Part shown: piece by piece, positions 25,067 to 33,523 of the stretch | Layout: each line of letters begins with the position of its first letter | Position numbering within the stretch: position 1 is the first letter of the stretch | NCBI GenBank assembly: GCA_020718065.1 | Contig: DYDE01000019.1 | Span: 1-39,845 of the forward strand | Direction: 5' to 3' | DNA from: Marinifilum sp. | GTDB lineage: Bacteria; Bacteroidota; Bacteroidia; Bacteroidales; CG2-30-32-10 | DNA length: 39,845 nucleotides | The notes under the pieces: generated by a model | What the model was told of the DNA's origin: nothing | Seen by the model: only the letters and a program-made list of their open reading frames with translations | Databases searched by the model: none | Position numbers and translations under genes: made by a program

Positions 25067-26695
25067 TCAATCATTACAATGAGAATCAATCAATAATAAA
25101 TGCATTGAATCGTGACTAATTTTTAAGTTTCGGATTCCTATTTTTCCTTTTAAATAAGACTCTATCATTTGTTTAATTTTGTGATTGTATTCTGAATGAA
25201 CATTTCTGGTTTCTTTAGGAAAATACAAATTAAATCGGGAAGTAAGATCATGCTTTTCGTTTCTTTTGATTGATGCACCATAATATTTGGGTTTCAAATA
25301 CAAGGAAGTATCAATTGCCACAGAAAGAGGGAAAATATCATATGTAAATCCAAAAGTATTGATAACTGGCAGAATCTCTTTAAGAAGCTCCTCGTTTTCT
25401 GCACGATCCGTATCGGTTTCTTTTGCAAACCCGGTAATTATAAATAAATGAATTGCTATTCCCGCAGCACTTGCTTCCTTTAATACTCGTTTAGCTATTT
25501 TTGAAGTTGTTCCTTTTTTGTATAATTTCAATAGACGATCAGACCCTGTTTCTAAACCAAAAAAAATCTTTTTACAACCTGCTTTTTTTGCATTTTTAAA
25601 TTCGGCAATATTGTGTTGTTGCTCTAATCTCAGATAGCAAATCCAAGTCAAATCTTCCTCTAAATTAGACAGTTCGCTTGATAGATTCTTGAAACGATCA
25701 TATGATAATGCCTCATCAACAAAAGCAAAGCTTTTATATCCATTGGTTATATGTTCTTTCATTTCATTAATAACAGATAATAAAGAACGAATACTTTGAT
25801 TATTTGTCATTTTTTGTTCTACATTTATTAATGGATGATTACAAAATGCGCATTTACTCCATGGACAGCCTCTTGCTGTTTCTATTGGGATAACTATAGT
25901 CGGTGAAAGATAATATTTCATGGGAAGTACCGAAAAGTCAGGTTTGAATGAATCATTATATTCAAAAGGTTCAGTATTAATTGAGGATTGAATCTTATTA
26001 TTATTGAACCAAAGAATATTTGGAACCTGATCAAGTGGTTTGCCTTCCGATATAGCAATAATTGAGGGTTCTCCATTGGAAAAACAAATTGCATCAATAG
26101 TTTTAAAAAGCCAACTTTGCTTTATGAGAATATTTTTCCTTTGTATGAATGCATGCCCTCCAACCATTATCTTAACATTTTGCATACTTGCTCTCAGGTG
26201 AGAAGCAATTGACAATGCACTGAAAATTTGAGTATCAGAAATACAACTAATAAATATTATATCTGGATTCCACTCAATAATTTCTTCAATATGAGATTTT
26301 ATCCTTTCAAAAAAAGGGAAATTCTCAGGCTTATTAACAGCAGTTTTCCAATCATCACTTTTGTTTGCAGAATATGGTGTGTGTAAATTATCCCAGTATA
26401 ATTGATGATTTTCCGTTTCATCATACTCAGAATATATTGCATATTCAAGTTCTGAGTTTAATTTTGAAAATTTTTCAGCATCTTTTAATGCATCTATTCT
26501 TAAATATTGTTTGAGGGTATTTGCTATTTTTTTTTCATTTAACCTTGAAAAAATCAATTGCCAATATAGATAAAGATTTACATCCCAGGCTTTAACTTCG
26601 TGTCCTTTCGATTTCAGAACACCGGCTATAGTAGGAATACTTAAAGGGGGTTGTCTTGGATCCCATTGTGGTGGGAAAATTAAAGCGCATTTCAT
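25067..26695 (-). CDS. B12-binding radical SAM protein of unknown function
   Basis: A 542-residue radical SAM protein. The N-terminal half (about 1-210) looks like a cobalamin-binding Rossmann domain: ALIFPPQWDPRQPPLSIPTIAGVLKSKGHEVKAWDVN start block, IIFISCISDTQIFSALSIASHLR and MVGGHAFI. The radical SAM half begins with IETARGCPWSKCAFCNH. Its cysteines are Cys277, Cys282 and Cys285, a CX4CX2C spacing rather than CX3CX2C. KKIFFGLETGSDRLLKLYKKG is the typical strand and helix after it. The neighbours do not identify a substrate: the gene stands alone, with murF-alr converging and an ABC exporter diverging. RiPP, lipid or tetrapyrrole methylation would all be possible for such an enzyme, and I cannot choose. 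Confidence 0.85.
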   Translation of the reverse strand: MKCALIFPPQWDPRQPPLSIPTIAGVLKSKGHEVKAWDVNLYLYWQLIFSRLNEKKIANTLKQYLRIDALKDAEKFSKLNSELEYAIYSEYDETENHQLYWDNLHTPYSANKSDDWKTAVNKPENFPFFERIKSHIEEIIEWNPDIIFISCISDTQIFSALSIASHLRASMQNVKIMVGGHAFIQRKNILIKQSWLFKTIDAICFSNGEPSIIAISEGKPLDQVPNILWFNNNKIQSSINTEPFEYNDSFKPDFSVLPMKYYLSPTIVIPIETARGCPWSKCAFCNHPLINVEQKMTNNQSIRSLLSVINEMKEHITNGYKSFAFVDEALSYDRFKNLSSELSNLEEDLTWICYLRLEQQHNIAEFKNAKKAGCKKIFFGLETGSDRLLKLYKKGTTSKIAKRVLKEASAAGIAIHLFIITGFAKETDTDRAENEELLKEILPVINTFGFTYDIFPLSVAIDTSLYLKPKYYGASIKRNEKHDLTSRFNLYFPKETRNVHSEYNHKIKQMIESYLKGKIGIRNLKISHDSMHLLLIDSHCND

Positions 26696-27230
26696 TTTTT
26701 AAGGGAAGTAAAAAGAATCATTCAGTTATTTGGGTAATAATGTATGGGTGAAGCTTTAAAATTAAGGCTTTCGCAAAAGTGGTTAAGGGTTTGCTTATTC
26801 TTTAATAAGAAATGGTTTAAAACTTACATCACCATTAGTGAATCCTCCTGATATTGCAATAAAATCTGTTTTTCTTTTTCATTTAAATTAAGTTTGTTAA
26901 CTAATAATCAATGGCGATTTTCCAAATAAAGTTTAAACATTTATACTTGCAACAAACCTTCCTTATTTCATCTAGTTGTAATTGTATTGCCAAATTTTTA
27001 TTGCATCTTATAATTATCAAATGTAAGTAAATATTTTTCAAAAATCATTAGTTTCTAATTTATTCTTTTAGACACTTTACACCTTCATATGTTTTGCATC
27101 CCTTGTTTTTACAGTTAAAAACACAATCAATATTCTTAAAAAAAATTAGCGGGAAATTTCCGAACTTTACCGATTATAAATATGAAAGGTTTTGTTATTT
27201 TTTTTTCTTTGCAAAATATTGCTTTAAGAA
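26696..27230. other. Divergent intergenic region with decayed or cryptic small frames
   Basis: A 535-base gap between the radical SAM gene and the ABC exporter. I see no intact gene. On the minus strand, 26795-26882 reads as a 28-residue peptide (MKKKTDFIAISGG...) only if one base of an A run is removed; see the separate entry. Further upstream on the minus strand, 27060-27172 is an open frame with four cysteines (DCVFNCKNKGCKTYEG) but no ATG, GTG or TTG start. A 39-codon plus-strand ORF at 26911-27030 has no supporting feature. Confidence 0.4.
26795..26882 (-). pseudogene. Possible frameshifted small peptide gene upstream of the radical SAM gene
   Basis: From ATG at 26882 (minus) the literal frame stops after 15 residues. 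Deleting one A from the A5-G-A5 run just after the start gives a 28-codon frame: MKKKTDFIAISGG followed by FTNGDVSFKPFLIKE and a stop at 26795. The deduced sequence looks protein-like in composition. It is on the same strand as the radical SAM gene, 100 bases upstream. It may be a decayed gene end, a small peptide with a sequencing or slippage error, or chance. Confidence 0.25.
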
Positions 27231-28979
27231 ATGGTTAGATCGGATAAAAAAGCGGTAAAAAAAGACCAGAACAAGCCCAATGTTTTCAGTTTGCTTAAAC
27301 CATACATGCCTATGGTGGTGCTGCTGGTAATAATGGCTTTGTTGGGCAATAGTATCAATCTGTTGATACCAAAAATTATTGGTAGAGCCATCGATGCTTT
27401 TTCGGCAAAACAGTTCCAGATGGAAGTAGTTTTAATAGAATTTTTTGCAGCAGCAATTGCAATATTTATTATTACCTATCTTCAAAATATTATTCAGACC
27501 TATGCTTCGGAGCGGGTTGCAAAAGACATACGCTCTCAATTATCAGAAAAAATATCCAGACAAAGTTATACTTACATATTAAAGTCGAATCCCTCTAAGT
27601 TATTAACGAACCTCACTTCCGATACAGACTCCATAAAAATGTTCGTTTCTCAGGCATTTGTAATTATTATTTCATCAGCTTTTGTAATTATCGGTACATG
27701 TGCATTGCTTCTTAGTATTAACTGGAGATTAGCTTTAGCAGTAATTTCGATAGTTCCTATTATTGGGGTAACCTTCATGGTTATTTTTAGAAAAGTGAGC
27801 GTTTTGTTTAAGCATGGCCGGGAAATAATCGATTCTTTAAACAAGATAATAAACGAAAGTATTATGGGTTCTGCATTAATAAGAGTTCTCCATTCGCAGC
27901 AACCAGAAAATTTAAAATTTCTTGAAACCAATATTAAGTCACGCAACAATGGTTTGTCAATTTTGCGTTTGTTTGCAACGCTCATTCCAATAATTATGTT
28001 TGTTTCAAATATTGCGGTTGTAACTATTCTTGCATTAGGTGGACATTATGTGGTGATGGGTTCTATGTCGCTTGGCGATTTTGCAGCTTTCAACAGTTAT
28101 CTAATGCTTTTAATTTTTCCAATTCTGATGATCGGGTTTATGAGTAATATTATTGCACAGGCATCTGCTTCCTATCAAAGGATATATGATGTTTTGGAAG
28201 TTCCTGAAACCATTGAAACCGGAACAATTACTAGTAATATTAAAGGAGATATACAACTTAAAGATGTTTCTTTGTTTTATGAAGAAAAACCAGTATTAAA
28301 AAACATATCATTTTCAATTAAAGCAGGAAGCCGAACAGCCATAATAGGACCAACCGCTGCTGGTAAAAGCCAATTGTTATATTTGCTCACAAATCTTATT
28401 TCTCCAAGCTCTGGAACCATTGAATTTGATGATATTGGAATTGAAAAATATACAAAAGAATTATTTCATAGTCAGATAGGTTTTGTTTTTCAGGATAGTG
28501 TTATTTTCAATATGAGTCTTCGCGAAAATATTGCATTCAACGATAAGGTTACAAATGAATCATTGGAAAAAGCTATAGAAACAGCCGAACTTACTGACTT
28601 TATTAATTCTTTGCCAGAAAAACTAGATACAATAGTTTCTGAAAGAGGCACAAGTCTTTCGGGCGGACAAAAACAACGTATTATGCTCGCACGAGCATTG
28701 GCCATAAATCCTAAAATTCTTCTCCTCGACGATTTTACTTCTCGTGTTGACAGTAAAACAGAAAAGAAAATTCTATGCAATCTTGTTAAAAATTATCCTG
28801 ATTTAACCCTTTTGTCAGTTACACAAAAAATTGCTCCAGTAAAGCATTTTGAACAAATTATACTTTTGATGGAAGGCGAAATAATTGTCACAGGTACGCA
28901 TAAAGAATTAAAAGAAACCTCTCCTGAATACGCCCAGATTTATAATTCACAACGAAGCACACACCATTATGAACTATAA
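27231..28979 (+). CDS. ABC exporter subunit A (degenerate ATPase site)
   Basis: A half-transporter of 582 residues with six membrane helices (about 25-320) and a nucleotide-binding domain (about 335-580). The signature LSGGQ (476-480) is intact. Its own catalytic parts are altered: Walker A is GPTAAGKS (Lys379), the residue after the Walker B Asp is Asp501 instead of Glu (LLLDDF), and the switch His is Gln532 (SVTQK). It overlaps the next gene by 11 bases; that gene encodes the complementary subunit with intact Walker B Glu and His. The pair should form a heterodimer with one active and one degenerate ATP site, like TM287/288. The substrate is unknown: multidrug or lipid-like export is typical for this type. 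Confidence 0.9.
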   Translation: MVRSDKKAVKKDQNKPNVFSLLKPYMPMVVLLVIMALLGNSINLLIPKIIGRAIDAFSAKQFQMEVVLIEFFAAAIAIFIITYLQNIIQTYASERVAKDIRSQLSEKISRQSYTYILKSNPSKLLTNLTSDTDSIKMFVSQAFVIIISSAFVIIGTCALLLSINWRLALAVISIVPIIGVTFMVIFRKVSVLFKHGREIIDSLNKIINESIMGSALIRVLHSQQPENLKFLETNIKSRNNGLSILRLFATLIPIIMFVSNIAVVTILALGGHYVVMGSMSLGDFAAFNSYLMLLIFPILMIGFMSNIIAQASASYQRIYDVLEVPETIETGTITSNIKGDIQLKDVSLFYEEKPVLKNISFSIKAGSRTAIIGPTAAGKSQLLYLLTNLISPSSGTIEFDDIGIEKYTKELFHSQIGFVFQDSVIFNMSLRENIAFNDKVTNESLEKAIETAELTDFINSLPEKLDTIVSERGTSLSGGQKQRIMLARALAINPKILLLDDFTSRVDSKTEKKILCNLVKNYPDLTLLSVTQKIAPVKHFEQIILLMEGEIIVTGTHKELKETSPEYAQIYNSQRSTHHYEL

Positions 28980-30732
28980 TTTAAATCAGGCACCAGATAA
29001 AGCGGAACAAAAGGTATCAACTTTTTTGTTAATACGAAAATTGATACGTCTTATTGGAGAGGAGCGACGTAATCTTTTAATAGCACTTGCTGCTATGATT
29101 GTTAATGCTTTTTTAAGTTTAATGGGACCCTATTTGGTGGGGCATACTATTGATACCTATATTCAAACAAAACAATATCATGGGGTGTTGGTATTTGCTG
29201 GAATTTTATTAACACTTTACATTGTTGCTTTTTTTGTGAACTTTATACAAATGCGTCTGATGGGTGGTATTGGTCAACGCATGTTGTTTAGTTTACGTAA
29301 TGCATTATTTAACAAACTTCAGGATCTGCCGGTTGATTTTTTTAATCAGAACAAAGTTGGCGATCTAATATCGCGTATAAATAATGACACAGACAAGGTA
29401 AATCAGTTTTTTTCACAATCGCTAATGCAATTTATTGGAAGTATTTTAACGATGACAGGTGCTGGAATATTTCTTTTAAGTATCAATCTTCCTCTGGGAT
29501 TAGCAGCTTTGTCTCCTGCCGTAATAGTATGGATATTTACCAAATTTATTTCACCTTGGGTAAAACGCCGAAATGCAGCCAGTATGAAAAGTACCGGTTT
29601 TCTTAGTGCCGAAATACAGGAAAGCCTTGCAAACTTTAAAGTCATCATTGCATTCGACCGTCGAGATTATTTCAGAAAACGTTTCGAAGATGCTAACAAA
29701 GAAAACTATAAAAAATCAATACAGGCAGGTATTGCAAATAATGTATTAATGCCTGTATATACCTTTGCTGCAAATATAGGTCAGCTCATTGTAATATCAT
29801 TGGGCATTTATTTAATTCTGAATGGTCATTTTACACTAGGGTTGCTAATTAGTTTTATTGCGTATGTGTCTAACTTTTACAATCCTCTGCGACAATTGGC
29901 AGCATTGTGGGCCAACTTTCAGGTGGCTATGGCTGGATGGGATCGTATTTCTCAGATATTGAATCTGGAAAGTAATTTGCAAGTGGTAGAAAACCATGAT
30001 TGTGTAAAAAGCAATTCATATCTTTCATTTATAAATGTAACTTTTAAATATCCTAATGGAAAAGAAGTGTTGCATAAGGTAAGTTTCGATCTTGAACGAG
30101 GCAAGACCTATGCTCTTGTTGGTCCAACGGGTGGAGGAAAAACCACAACAGCTTCCCTCATTGCCCGACTCTATGATGCAACAAAAGGAGTTGTTCTATT
30201 GGATGGCAAAGATATTCGTTCATATAAACCAGAGGAACGCAGCAAGAAAATCGGTTTTATTCTTCAAGAACCTTTTTTGTTTTCAGGCACCATACGCGAA
30301 AATATTTTATATGGAAATAGTGAATATAAGGACTTTAACAATGAGCAATTGTCTCAGGCAATTAAAGAAGCAGGACTAGAAAGTTTGCTTGAACACTTCG
30401 ACCAAAAACTAGATACAAAAATACAAACAAGTGGAGATGGTATTAGCTTAGGACAAAAACAATTAATCGCATTTATGCGCGCAGTCCTTCGAAAACCTGA
30501 ATTACTGATATTGGACGAAGCTACTGCAAACATCGATACATTAACCGAAAAACTGTTGGATGAAATACTAAAGAAACTTCCATCATCTACAACGCTTGTT
30601 ATTATAGCACATAGATTGAATACCATTGAAAACGCAGATGATATTTTCTTTGTAAACACAGGAAAAGTTGTTCATGCTGGTTCTCTAAACGATGCTGTAA
30701 ATATGCTTCTGCACGAGAAGAATGAAAGCTAA
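28969..30732 (+). CDS. ABC exporter subunit B (catalytic ATPase site)
   Basis: A half-transporter of 587 residues that starts inside the end of subunit A. Six membrane helices occupy about 35-330, with the coupling region FNQNKVGDLISRINNDTDKV. The nucleotide-binding domain has Walker A GPTGGGKTT (Lys391), Walker B LLILDEATANID with catalytic Glu517, and switch His548 in IIAHRL. The signature is SLGQ (493-496) instead of SGGQ, so this half supplies the degenerate signature to subunit A's site while its own site uses A's intact LSGGQ. A tandem, overlapping pair of this kind is normally an obligate heterodimer. No terminator was seen downstream; insertion-sequence remnants follow. Confidence 0.9.
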   Translation: MNYNLNQAPDKAEQKVSTFLLIRKLIRLIGEERRNLLIALAAMIVNAFLSLMGPYLVGHTIDTYIQTKQYHGVLVFAGILLTLYIVAFFVNFIQMRLMGGIGQRMLFSLRNALFNKLQDLPVDFFNQNKVGDLISRINNDTDKVNQFFSQSLMQFIGSILTMTGAGIFLLSINLPLGLAALSPAVIVWIFTKFISPWVKRRNAASMKSTGFLSAEIQESLANFKVIIAFDRRDYFRKRFEDANKENYKKSIQAGIANNVLMPVYTFAANIGQLIVISLGIYLILNGHFTLGLLISFIAYVSNFYNPLRQLAALWANFQVAMAGWDRISQILNLESNLQVVENHDCVKSNSYLSFINVTFKYPNGKEVLHKVSFDLERGKTYALVGPTGGGKTTTASLIARLYDATKGVVLLDGKDIRSYKPEERSKKIGFILQEPFLFSGTIRENILYGNSEYKDFNNEQLSQAIKEAGLESLLEHFDQKLDTKIQTSGDGISLGQKQLIAFMRAVLRKPELLILDEATANIDTLTEKLLDEILKKLPSSTTLVIIAHRLNTIENADDIFFVNTGKVVHAGSLNDAVNMLLHEKNES

Positions 30733-30841
30733 TAGAATTGTTGACGTGTTTTTTATAAACATTGTATCCTTGTTGAAGAATTAATACCTAGTTGCGTTCT
30801 AATATAGAATCACATATTATTTTTTGTTAAAAAACTATGAG

Positions 30842-31133
30842 TGAGATCGCAAAAGCAAAAAAAATTTAAGCAACGATGAACTTGAAAAGAAGATTTATCA
30901 AACTGTAGGTTTTTGGAGGATTCAAAAATAGCTAATAGTATATAATGCCATTAACTTTCCAAGAAAAGCAGAGGAAATAGCAAAGCACTTAGCAGTATGA
31001 AAATCATTGATAAATTAAACTGTTTCGAAATTCAACAAGCAAGGAGCTTCTGCAATAGAAACTTCAGGGGAAAGGATGTCGAAAGAATTCATATATGACA
31101 GTTGAAGACATCTACATTCAATTAGCAGTATAG
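30842..31133 (+). pseudogene. IS630-family transposase N-terminal pseudogene
   Basis: Translated in one frame this gives SNDELEKKIYQTVGFWRIQK, stop, LIVYNAINFPRKAEEIAKHL, AV, stop, KSLIN, stop, TVSKFNKQGASAIET. This resembles the helix-turn-helix N-terminus of IS630-type transposases. Several in-frame stops are present; the TAG at 30929 stands where a Trp (QKWLI) is expected. A frameshift near 31095 then moves the reading to MTVEDIYIQLAV. The DDE catalytic part is gone. It was identified from remembered family pattern and not by a search. Confidence 0.65.
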
Positions 31134-31135
31134 TT

Positions 31136-31193
31136 TAATACCAAGTTGCATTCATAGAGGAAATATCCGAAAATGAATGCTTATTTGGTATTA
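31136..31193. repeat. Inverted repeat built from the IS end sequence
   Basis: TAATACCAA (31136-31144) with GCATTCAT (31148-31155) pairs with ATGAATGC (31173-31180) and TTGGTATTA (31185-31193). The left arm repeats the terminal sequence AATACCAAGTTGC seen at 30784 and 39812. It looks like two IS ends brought face to face by deletion of the interior, a MITE-like miniature form. Confidence 0.6.
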
Positions 31194-31247
31194 TGCTGAA
31201 TCAGTTCAAAAATAATTTCAAAAGCGAAGTGCATTGAAATTGTATCT

Positions 31248-31487
31248 TTGAACGCAACTCGGTATAATTTTTCAAAGCGAACCATCCAAAGAAAAATTGA
31301 CTTTTGCAATGTATCTATTCCTTTAAAAGAGCCTAAAGTTGTAATAATTCCCATAGATACCGCCAATTTGTGTAGGAACTTTGGAGTAATGCTTTTTAAG
31401 GAATCAATAACAAAAGAAAACCTTTTAAAATACAATGAAAAAAACCGAGACGAAGATATATCATGTATTTCAAAGAACATTTGTTAA
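31248..31487 (+). pseudogene. Fragment of a second transposase
   Basis: A 79-codon open frame whose sequence FSKRTIQRKIDFCNVSIPLKEPK, then IPIDTANLCRNFGVMLFKESITKENLLKY, resembles the start of a DDE transposase region (family usual form DTTYFGRNFGVMLFKD). The apparent ATG at 31248 lies in the IS630-like right end, so the true upstream part was lost at that junction. The catalytic remainder is missing after about residue 65. The family could not be named with confidence. It is almost certainly not a functional gene. Confidence 0.55.
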
Positions 31488-31551
31488 AAATAAGGCAATG
31501 TTAGTGGGTTCAAATCATTAACTTTAGTTGTTCAGAAATAGAAAAGAACGC

Positions 31552-31585
31552 AAAAACCCTCAAAAACTTATAATTTCTGAGGGTT
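31552..31585 (-). terminator. Terminator downstream of tRNA-Gln
   Basis: On the minus strand AACCCTCA and TGAGGGTT pair perfectly across a loop of about 15 bases and run into a short T stretch. It begins nine bases after the tRNA 3' end and fits a tRNA transcription unit. Confidence 0.75.
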
Positions 31586-31593
31586 CATTTTTG

Positions 31594-31666
31594 TTGTCCG
31601 ACTAGGTTTCGAACCTAGACTCTTCTGATCCAGAATCAGATGTGTTGCCAGTTACACCATCGGACA
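31594..31666 (-). tRNA. tRNA-Gln (anticodon CTG)
   Basis: The minus strand folds into a complete cloverleaf. The acceptor stem is TGTCCGA/TCGGACA (seven pairs), the D stem GTGT/ACAC, the anticodon stem TCTGA/TCAGA around TTCTGGA with anticodon CTG (codon CAG), and the T stem CTAGG/CCTAG around TTCGAAA. The discriminator is A and CCA is not encoded. It lies 42 bases downstream of glnS, the gene for the enzyme that charges it, on the same strand. Confidence 0.95.
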
Positions 31667-31674
31667 ATGATGCG

Positions 31675-31682
31675 CAAAATTA
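31675..31682 (-). promoter_or_regulatory. -7 element of tRNA-Gln promoter
   Basis: On the minus strand TAATTTTG matches TAnnTTTG exactly. Transcription would start about 4 bases before the mature tRNA 5' end (31666). No clear TTG is seen at -33, so read-through from glnS cannot be excluded. Confidence 0.5.
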
Positions 31683-31708
31683 GTAAAATTTTGTTTTATT
31701 GTATAAAT

Positions 31709-33409
31709 TTATTTGTTTTTTTTCTCTTCTTTTGTCCAACTATCTTTTAATGTTAATGTACGGTTAAATATCAAATTATTTTCTGTAGTATCTTTGTCTG
31801 CACAAAAATATCCAATACGCTCAAACTGAAACTTTTCTCCTACCTTGGCTGTTTTTATAAACGGTTCAATTTTCCCTTTAATTATTTTCAGGGAATCTGT
31901 ATTCAAATACGATTTAAAATCTTTACCTTCTTCCACATCGTCCGGGTTTTCTTTGGTAAACAATCTGTCGTAAAGTCTTATTTCTGTTTCAATTGCATGT
32001 TTTGCAGAAACCCAATGAATGGTTCCCTGCACTTTTCTCTTATCTGGTGAAGAACCTCCTTTAGTTTCCGGGTCGTAAGTACAATGAACTTCAATAATTT
32101 CTCCCAGTAAATTTTTCACCACATTCACACATTTAATATAAAAAGCATAGCGTAATCTTACCTCTTTTCCGGGTGAAAGTCGGTAATAATTTTTAGGAGG
32201 ATCTTCCATAAAATCCTCACGCTCAATAAATAACTCCTTGCTAAATAAAACCTTTCTTTTGCCCATCTTTTCATCCTCTGGATTATTGATAGCATCTGTT
32301 TCTTCTATCAGATTATCAGGAAAATTGTCAATAATAACCTTAAGAGGATTAAGCACAGCCATTACCCTTTGTGCTTTTTTGTTCAGGTCTTCGCGAATAC
32401 AATGTTCTAGTAATGCCACATCGATCATATTATCACGTTTGGCAACACCTATGATTTCAGCAAAGTTTCTTATTGATTCGGGTGTATAACCTCTTCTGCG
32501 CAAACCACAAATGGTAGGCATACGTGGATCGTCCCAACCATTTACTTGTTTTTCCTGAACCATTTGTAAGAGTTTTCTCTTACTCATTACAGTATAAGTA
32601 AGATTTAAACGTGCAAATTCAATTTGCTGGGGTGCAAATATTTCTAATTCCTTGATAAACCAATCATATAATGGACGATGTACTTCAAACTCTAAAGTAC
32701 AAATTGAGTGTGTTATCTTTTCTATTGAATCTGACTGACCATGAGCAAAATCGTACATAGGATATATGCACCATTTGTTGCCTGTACGGTGATGATCTGT
32801 ATGAATAATACGATATAATACAGGATCTCTCATGTGCATATTGGGAGAGGCCATATCTATCTTAGCACGCAAAACTTTTTCACCATCCTTAAATTCACCG
32901 GTTCTCATACGTTGAAAAAGTGAAAGGTTATCATCAACCGATCTATCTCTATAAGGACTTTCAATTCCTGCTTTTGTTGGAGTTCCCCTGTTTTCACTAA
33001 TCTCTTCTGCCGTTAAATCACAAACATAAGCTTTCCCTTTATTTATAAGTTTAATTGCATATTCGTATATTTGTTCAAAGTAATCGGAAGCATAGTATTC
33101 TCTGTTTCCCCAGTCGAAACCAAGCCACTTAACATCCTCACGGATAGAATCAACATATTCAACATCTTCCTTTGCGGGGTTGGTGTCATCAAAACGCAAA
33201 TTACACAACCCATTATATTTTTGAGCAGTTCCAAAGTTCAGACAAATAGATTTTGCATGACCAATATGTAGATACCCATTTGGTTCTGGAGGAAAACGGG
33301 TATGAACAGCTCTGTTATTTTTTTTATTGTCGATATACGCTTCAATTATCTGATGAATAAAATTGATAGGAACTTTCTTTTCTTCTGGGGTGTTTTTTAA
33401 ATTGTCCAT
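31709..33409 (-). CDS. glnS: Glutaminyl-tRNA synthetase
   Basis: Class I synthetase that charges tRNA-Gln with glutamine. At 566 residues it has normal bacterial GlnRS length. The HIGH-type motif is in [18 protein letters not shown] (about 41-58), the KMSKS-type motif in [30 protein letters not shown] and [15 protein letters not shown] are GlnRS signatures, and [20 protein letters not shown] follows. The C-terminal anticodon-binding beta-barrels include [29 protein letters not shown]. Presence of GlnRS implies direct charging. The gene sits beside its own tRNA-Gln. A promoter candidate lies at 33433-33464. Confidence 0.97.
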   Translation of the reverse strand: MDNLKNTPEEKKVPINFIHQIIEAYIDNKKNNRAVHTRFPPEPNGYLHIGHAKSICLNFGTAQKYNGLCNLRFDDTNPAKEDVEYVDSIREDVKWLGFDWGNREYYASDYFEQIYEYAIKLINKGKAYVCDLTAEEISENRGTPTKAGIESPYRDRSVDDNLSLFQRMRTGEFKDGEKVLRAKIDMASPNMHMRDPVLYRIIHTDHHRTGNKWCIYPMYDFAHGQSDSIEKITHSICTLEFEVHRPLYDWFIKELEIFAPQQIEFARLNLTYTVMSKRKLLQMVQEKQVNGWDDPRMPTICGLRRRGYTPESIRNFAEIIGVAKRDNMIDVALLEHCIREDLNKKAQRVMAVLNPLKVIIDNFPDNLIEETDAINNPEDEKMGKRKVLFSKELFIEREDFMEDPPKNYYRLSPGKEVRLRYAFYIKCVNVVKNLLGEIIEVHCTYDPETKGGSSPDKRKVQGTIHWVSAKHAIETEIRLYDRLFTKENPDDVEEGKDFKSYLNTDSLKIIKGKIEPFIKTAKVGEKFQFERIGYFCADKDTTENNLIFNRTLTLKDSWTKEEKKNK

Positions 33410-33432
33410 TTTAAAATTTTTATGCTTATTTG

Positions 33433-33464
33433 CAAAAATACAATGTTTTATCAGATAAAAACAA
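33433..33464 (-). promoter_or_regulatory. Promoter candidate for glnS
   Basis: On the minus strand TATTTTTG (33440 to 33433) matches TAnnTTTG, with a TTG at 33464-33462 separated by 21 bases. The -7 element ends 24 bases before the glnS start codon. Confidence 0.6.
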
Positions 33465-33523
33465 TGTGTTGCTTGAAAATAACTTAATGCACTTCAAACG
33501 TCAGAGTACTCTAAGTACTTATA

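Larger units (their letters stand above)
30784..31265. mobile_element. Decayed IS630-like element with terminal inverted repeats
   Basis: The left end ATACCTAGTTGCGTTCT (30784-30800) and the right end TGAACGCAACTCGGTAT (31249-31265) are inverted copies matching at 15 of 17 positions. They enclose 482 bases with a transposase pseudogene, too short for a full IS630 (about 1.1 kb). TA-rich flanks (TTA before, AA after) are compatible with, but do not prove, the TA target duplication of this family. Confidence 0.65.
30733..31500. other. Insertion-sequence graveyard between the ABC exporter and tRNA-Gln
   Basis: About 770 bases with no intact gene. It contains inverted terminal repeats (30784-30800 and 31249-31265), a decayed IS630-like transposase start (30842-31133), an internal inverted repeat built from the same end sequence (31136-31193), and a truncated reading frame from a second transposase (31248-31487). 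Confidence 0.6.

Noticed and set aside
26911-27030. 39-codon plus-strand ORF in the radical SAM/ABC gap
   Set aside because: No similarity, no promoter, and amino-acid content expected from random AT-rich sequence.
25067-30732. Radical SAM gene plus ABC exporter as a RiPP biosynthetic cluster
   Set aside because: The genes are divergent, 535 bases apart, with no intact precursor, peptidase or recognition-domain gene; the exporter lacks a peptidase domain.
31181-31480. Minus-strand open frame across the insertion-sequence remnants
   Set aside because: The opposite strand shows transposase similarity; the minus frame is its shadow.
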